A DNA stretch of 64,000 nt, taken from assembly GCF_013341275.1 (NCBI RefSeq), contig NZ_CP054476.1, forward strand, positions 881,501-945,500, given 5' to 3'. The notes under the pieces are model-generated. The model ran no database searches and had not been told where the DNA came from. It saw only the letters and a list, made by a program, of their open reading frames with translations. Of the stretch, positions 62,834-64,000 are shown in pieces. Position 1 is the stretch's first letter, and each line of letters starts with the position of its first letter. Both the position numbers and the translations under genes were made by a program. This stretch comes from Methyloligella sp. GL2 (GTDB lineage Bacteria > Pseudomonadota > Alphaproteobacteria > Rhizobiales > Methyloligellaceae).

Positions 62834-64000
62834 ATGCTGTTCCCGACCCTCGATTTCGGCTTGTTCTTTCTTGTGGTGTTCGCGGTCGCCTGGGAGCTGC
62901 GCAGCCGCCCCGAGGGGCGCAAAACTTTCCTCGTTGCGGCGAGCTATCTGTTCTACGGCTATTGGGATTGGCGCTTCGCCACGCTGCTGGCGGCAAGCTC
63001 GCTGATCAACTACGTGGCCGGACGGCTGATCGCGACCACCGAGGCGGATCGGGCCAAGCGCCAGCTTCTCGCCATCGCCGTCGCCCTCAATCTCGGCATT
63101 CTCGGCTTCTTCAAATATTACGGCTTCTTCCTGGATTCCCTGGCCAGCCTGCTGGATCAGGCCGGCTGGCAGCGCGATCTGCCCTTCCTGGAGATCATCC
63201 TGCCTATCGGCATCTCCTTCTTCACCTTCCAGGGCATCTCCTATGTGGTGGATGTCTACCGGAAGCATGTGACGCCGGAGGAGAACCCGCTCGACGTCTT
63301 CCTCTATATCTCCTTCTTCCCGCAGCTGGTCGCCGGACCCATCGTGCGGGCGGCGGATTTCCTCCCCCAGCTGAAAGAGGAGCCGAAGCTCGAGCCTTCC
63401 ATGGTGGCGAAGGGGATCGTGCTGATCCTGCTCGGCCTGTTCAAGAAGATGGTGATCGCCAATTATCTGGCGACGCTCCTGGTGGACGACGTGTTCTTCG
63501 CGCCCGACGCCTATTCCGGGCCGGATCTGCTGCTGGCGCTCTACGGTTATGCGGTGCAGATCTATTGCGACTTCTCCGGCTATAGCGATATAGCCATCGG
63601 CGTGGCGGCGCTGCTCGGCTTCCATTTCAAAGCCAATTTCCTGCAGCCTTACCGCGCGGCGTCTTTGCGCGAATTCTGGCAGCGCTGGCATATCTCGCTC
63701 TCCACCTGGCTGCGCGATTATCTCTACAAGCCGCTCGGCGGCAGCCATCACGGCGAGGCCAAGACCCACCGCAATCTGATGATCACCATGCTGCTCGGCG
63801 GGATCTGGCACGGGGCGGCCTGGACCTTCCTGATCTGGGGCGGTATTCACGGGCTGGCGCTGGTGGCGGAGCGGGCGATCCGCCTGCGTGTGCCGGCGCG
63901 CAGCGGCACTGTGGCTGTCGGCGGGGGTGGGAAGGGGAGCGCGGCGCTCGCCGCTGGGCTGCCGCCGGTGACCCAAGCCTTCAAGACCGCGGTGGGCGTG
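62834..64000 (+). CDS. MBOAT-family O-acyltransferase (AlgI/PatA-like), cut by window end
   Basis: At least 389 residues, open to the window edge. A multi-pass membrane O-acyltransferase: start LFPTLDFGLFFLVVFAVAWE, then ASYLFYGYWDW, FFKYYGFF, ISFFTFQGISYVVDVYR, FFPQLVAGPIVRAADFLPQL and GYSDIAIGVAALLGF. The catalytic His lies in LGGIWHGAAWTFLIWGG. Such proteins move acetyl groups across the inner membrane to alginate or peptidoglycan. GAGGG lies 8 bases before the ATG. Its partners are probably the two upstream SGNH proteins. The C-terminus is not seen. Confidence 0.94.
   Translation, partial: MLFPTLDFGLFFLVVFAVAWELRSRPEGRKTFLVAASYLFYGYWDWRFATLLAASSLINYVAGRLIATTEADRAKRQLLAIAVALNLGILGFFKYYGFFLDSLASLLDQAGWQRDLPFLEIILPIGISFFTFQGISYVVDVYRKHVTPEENPLDVFLYISFFPQLVAGPIVRAADFLPQLKEEPKLEPSMVAKGIVLILLGLFKKMVIANYLATLLVDDVFFAPDAYSGPDLLLALYGYAVQIYCDFSGYSDIAIGVAALLGFHFKANFLQPYRAASLREFWQRWHISLSTWLRDYLYKPLGGSHHGEAKTHRNLMITMLLGGIWHGAAWTFLIWGGIHGLALVAERAIRLRVPARSGTVAVGGGGKGSAALAAGLPPVTQAFKTAVGV

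Noticed and set aside
62663-63976. A 437-codon minus-strand frame at the window end
   Set aside because: It lies opposite the MBOAT gene, which has clear family motifs; the minus frame is His/Gln/Arg-rich and without a fold.

Overview
The window is a GC-rich chromosomal segment that fits an alphaproteobacterium, most likely of the Hyphomicrobiales (Rhizobiales). The evidence is a Bradyrhizobium-type porin, a SitABCD metal importer behind a TGCAAAT inverted repeat, an imuA-imuB-dnaE2 SOS mutagenesis cassette with an alphaproteobacterial LexA box (GTTC-N7-GTTC), a thiOSGE thiamine operon, and families of intergenic palindromic repeats. I see no rRNA or tRNA gene, CRISPR array, insertion sequence, prophage or replication origin. 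I recognise 57 protein genes; the first and last are cut by the window edges.

Layout. 0-6.7 kb: metabolic genes (partial alpha/beta hydrolase, aldo/keto reductase, MaoC hydratase, cNMP-domain flavoprotein, XdhC, MetX-like acyltransferase, LysE exporter). A fragment of a molybdopterin oxidase lies beside xdhC. 6.9-10.6 kb: sitABCD Mn/Fe importer. 10.6-13.1 kb: AraC regulator divergent from a Tat-exported metallo-hydrolase, then a receiver-only response regulator. 13.8-30.8 kb: a long envelope-transport region. It holds a porin, a two-gene ABC system of the type linked to PQQ-dependent alcohol dehydrogenases, a five-gene operon joining a two-component system to a NitT/TauT-like ABC importer, two tandem paralogous exported proteins, an exported protein with exbB-exbD-tonB, a large TonB-dependent receptor with acidic cysteine-bracketed loops, and a solitary pqqB. 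I read it as a candidate uptake region for PQQ, its metal (Ca or lanthanide) or a metallophore; this is inference.

30.8-43.9 kb: CHAD protein, thiOSGE, gamma-glutamyltransferase, then the SOS cassette. dnaE2 and imuB carry in-frame insertions of a mosaic palindromic repeat, so both proteins are longer than usual and share a peptide of repeat origin. A HicAB toxin-antitoxin pair diverges from imuA across the LexA box. 44-52 kb: L,D-transpeptidase, PfpI-like protein, 1-Cys peroxiredoxin, small protein, Nudix hydrolase, ferrochelatase, SPFH/NfeD pair, B12-binding radical SAM protein. 51.9-64 kb: cell surface and wall genes (kpsF, an outer-membrane barrel, galU, galE, two tandem MltB-type lytic transglycosylases, two SGNH hydrolases and an MBOAT O-acyltransferase). 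The last three beside the transglycosylases suggest O-acetylation of peptidoglycan or of an exported polysaccharide.
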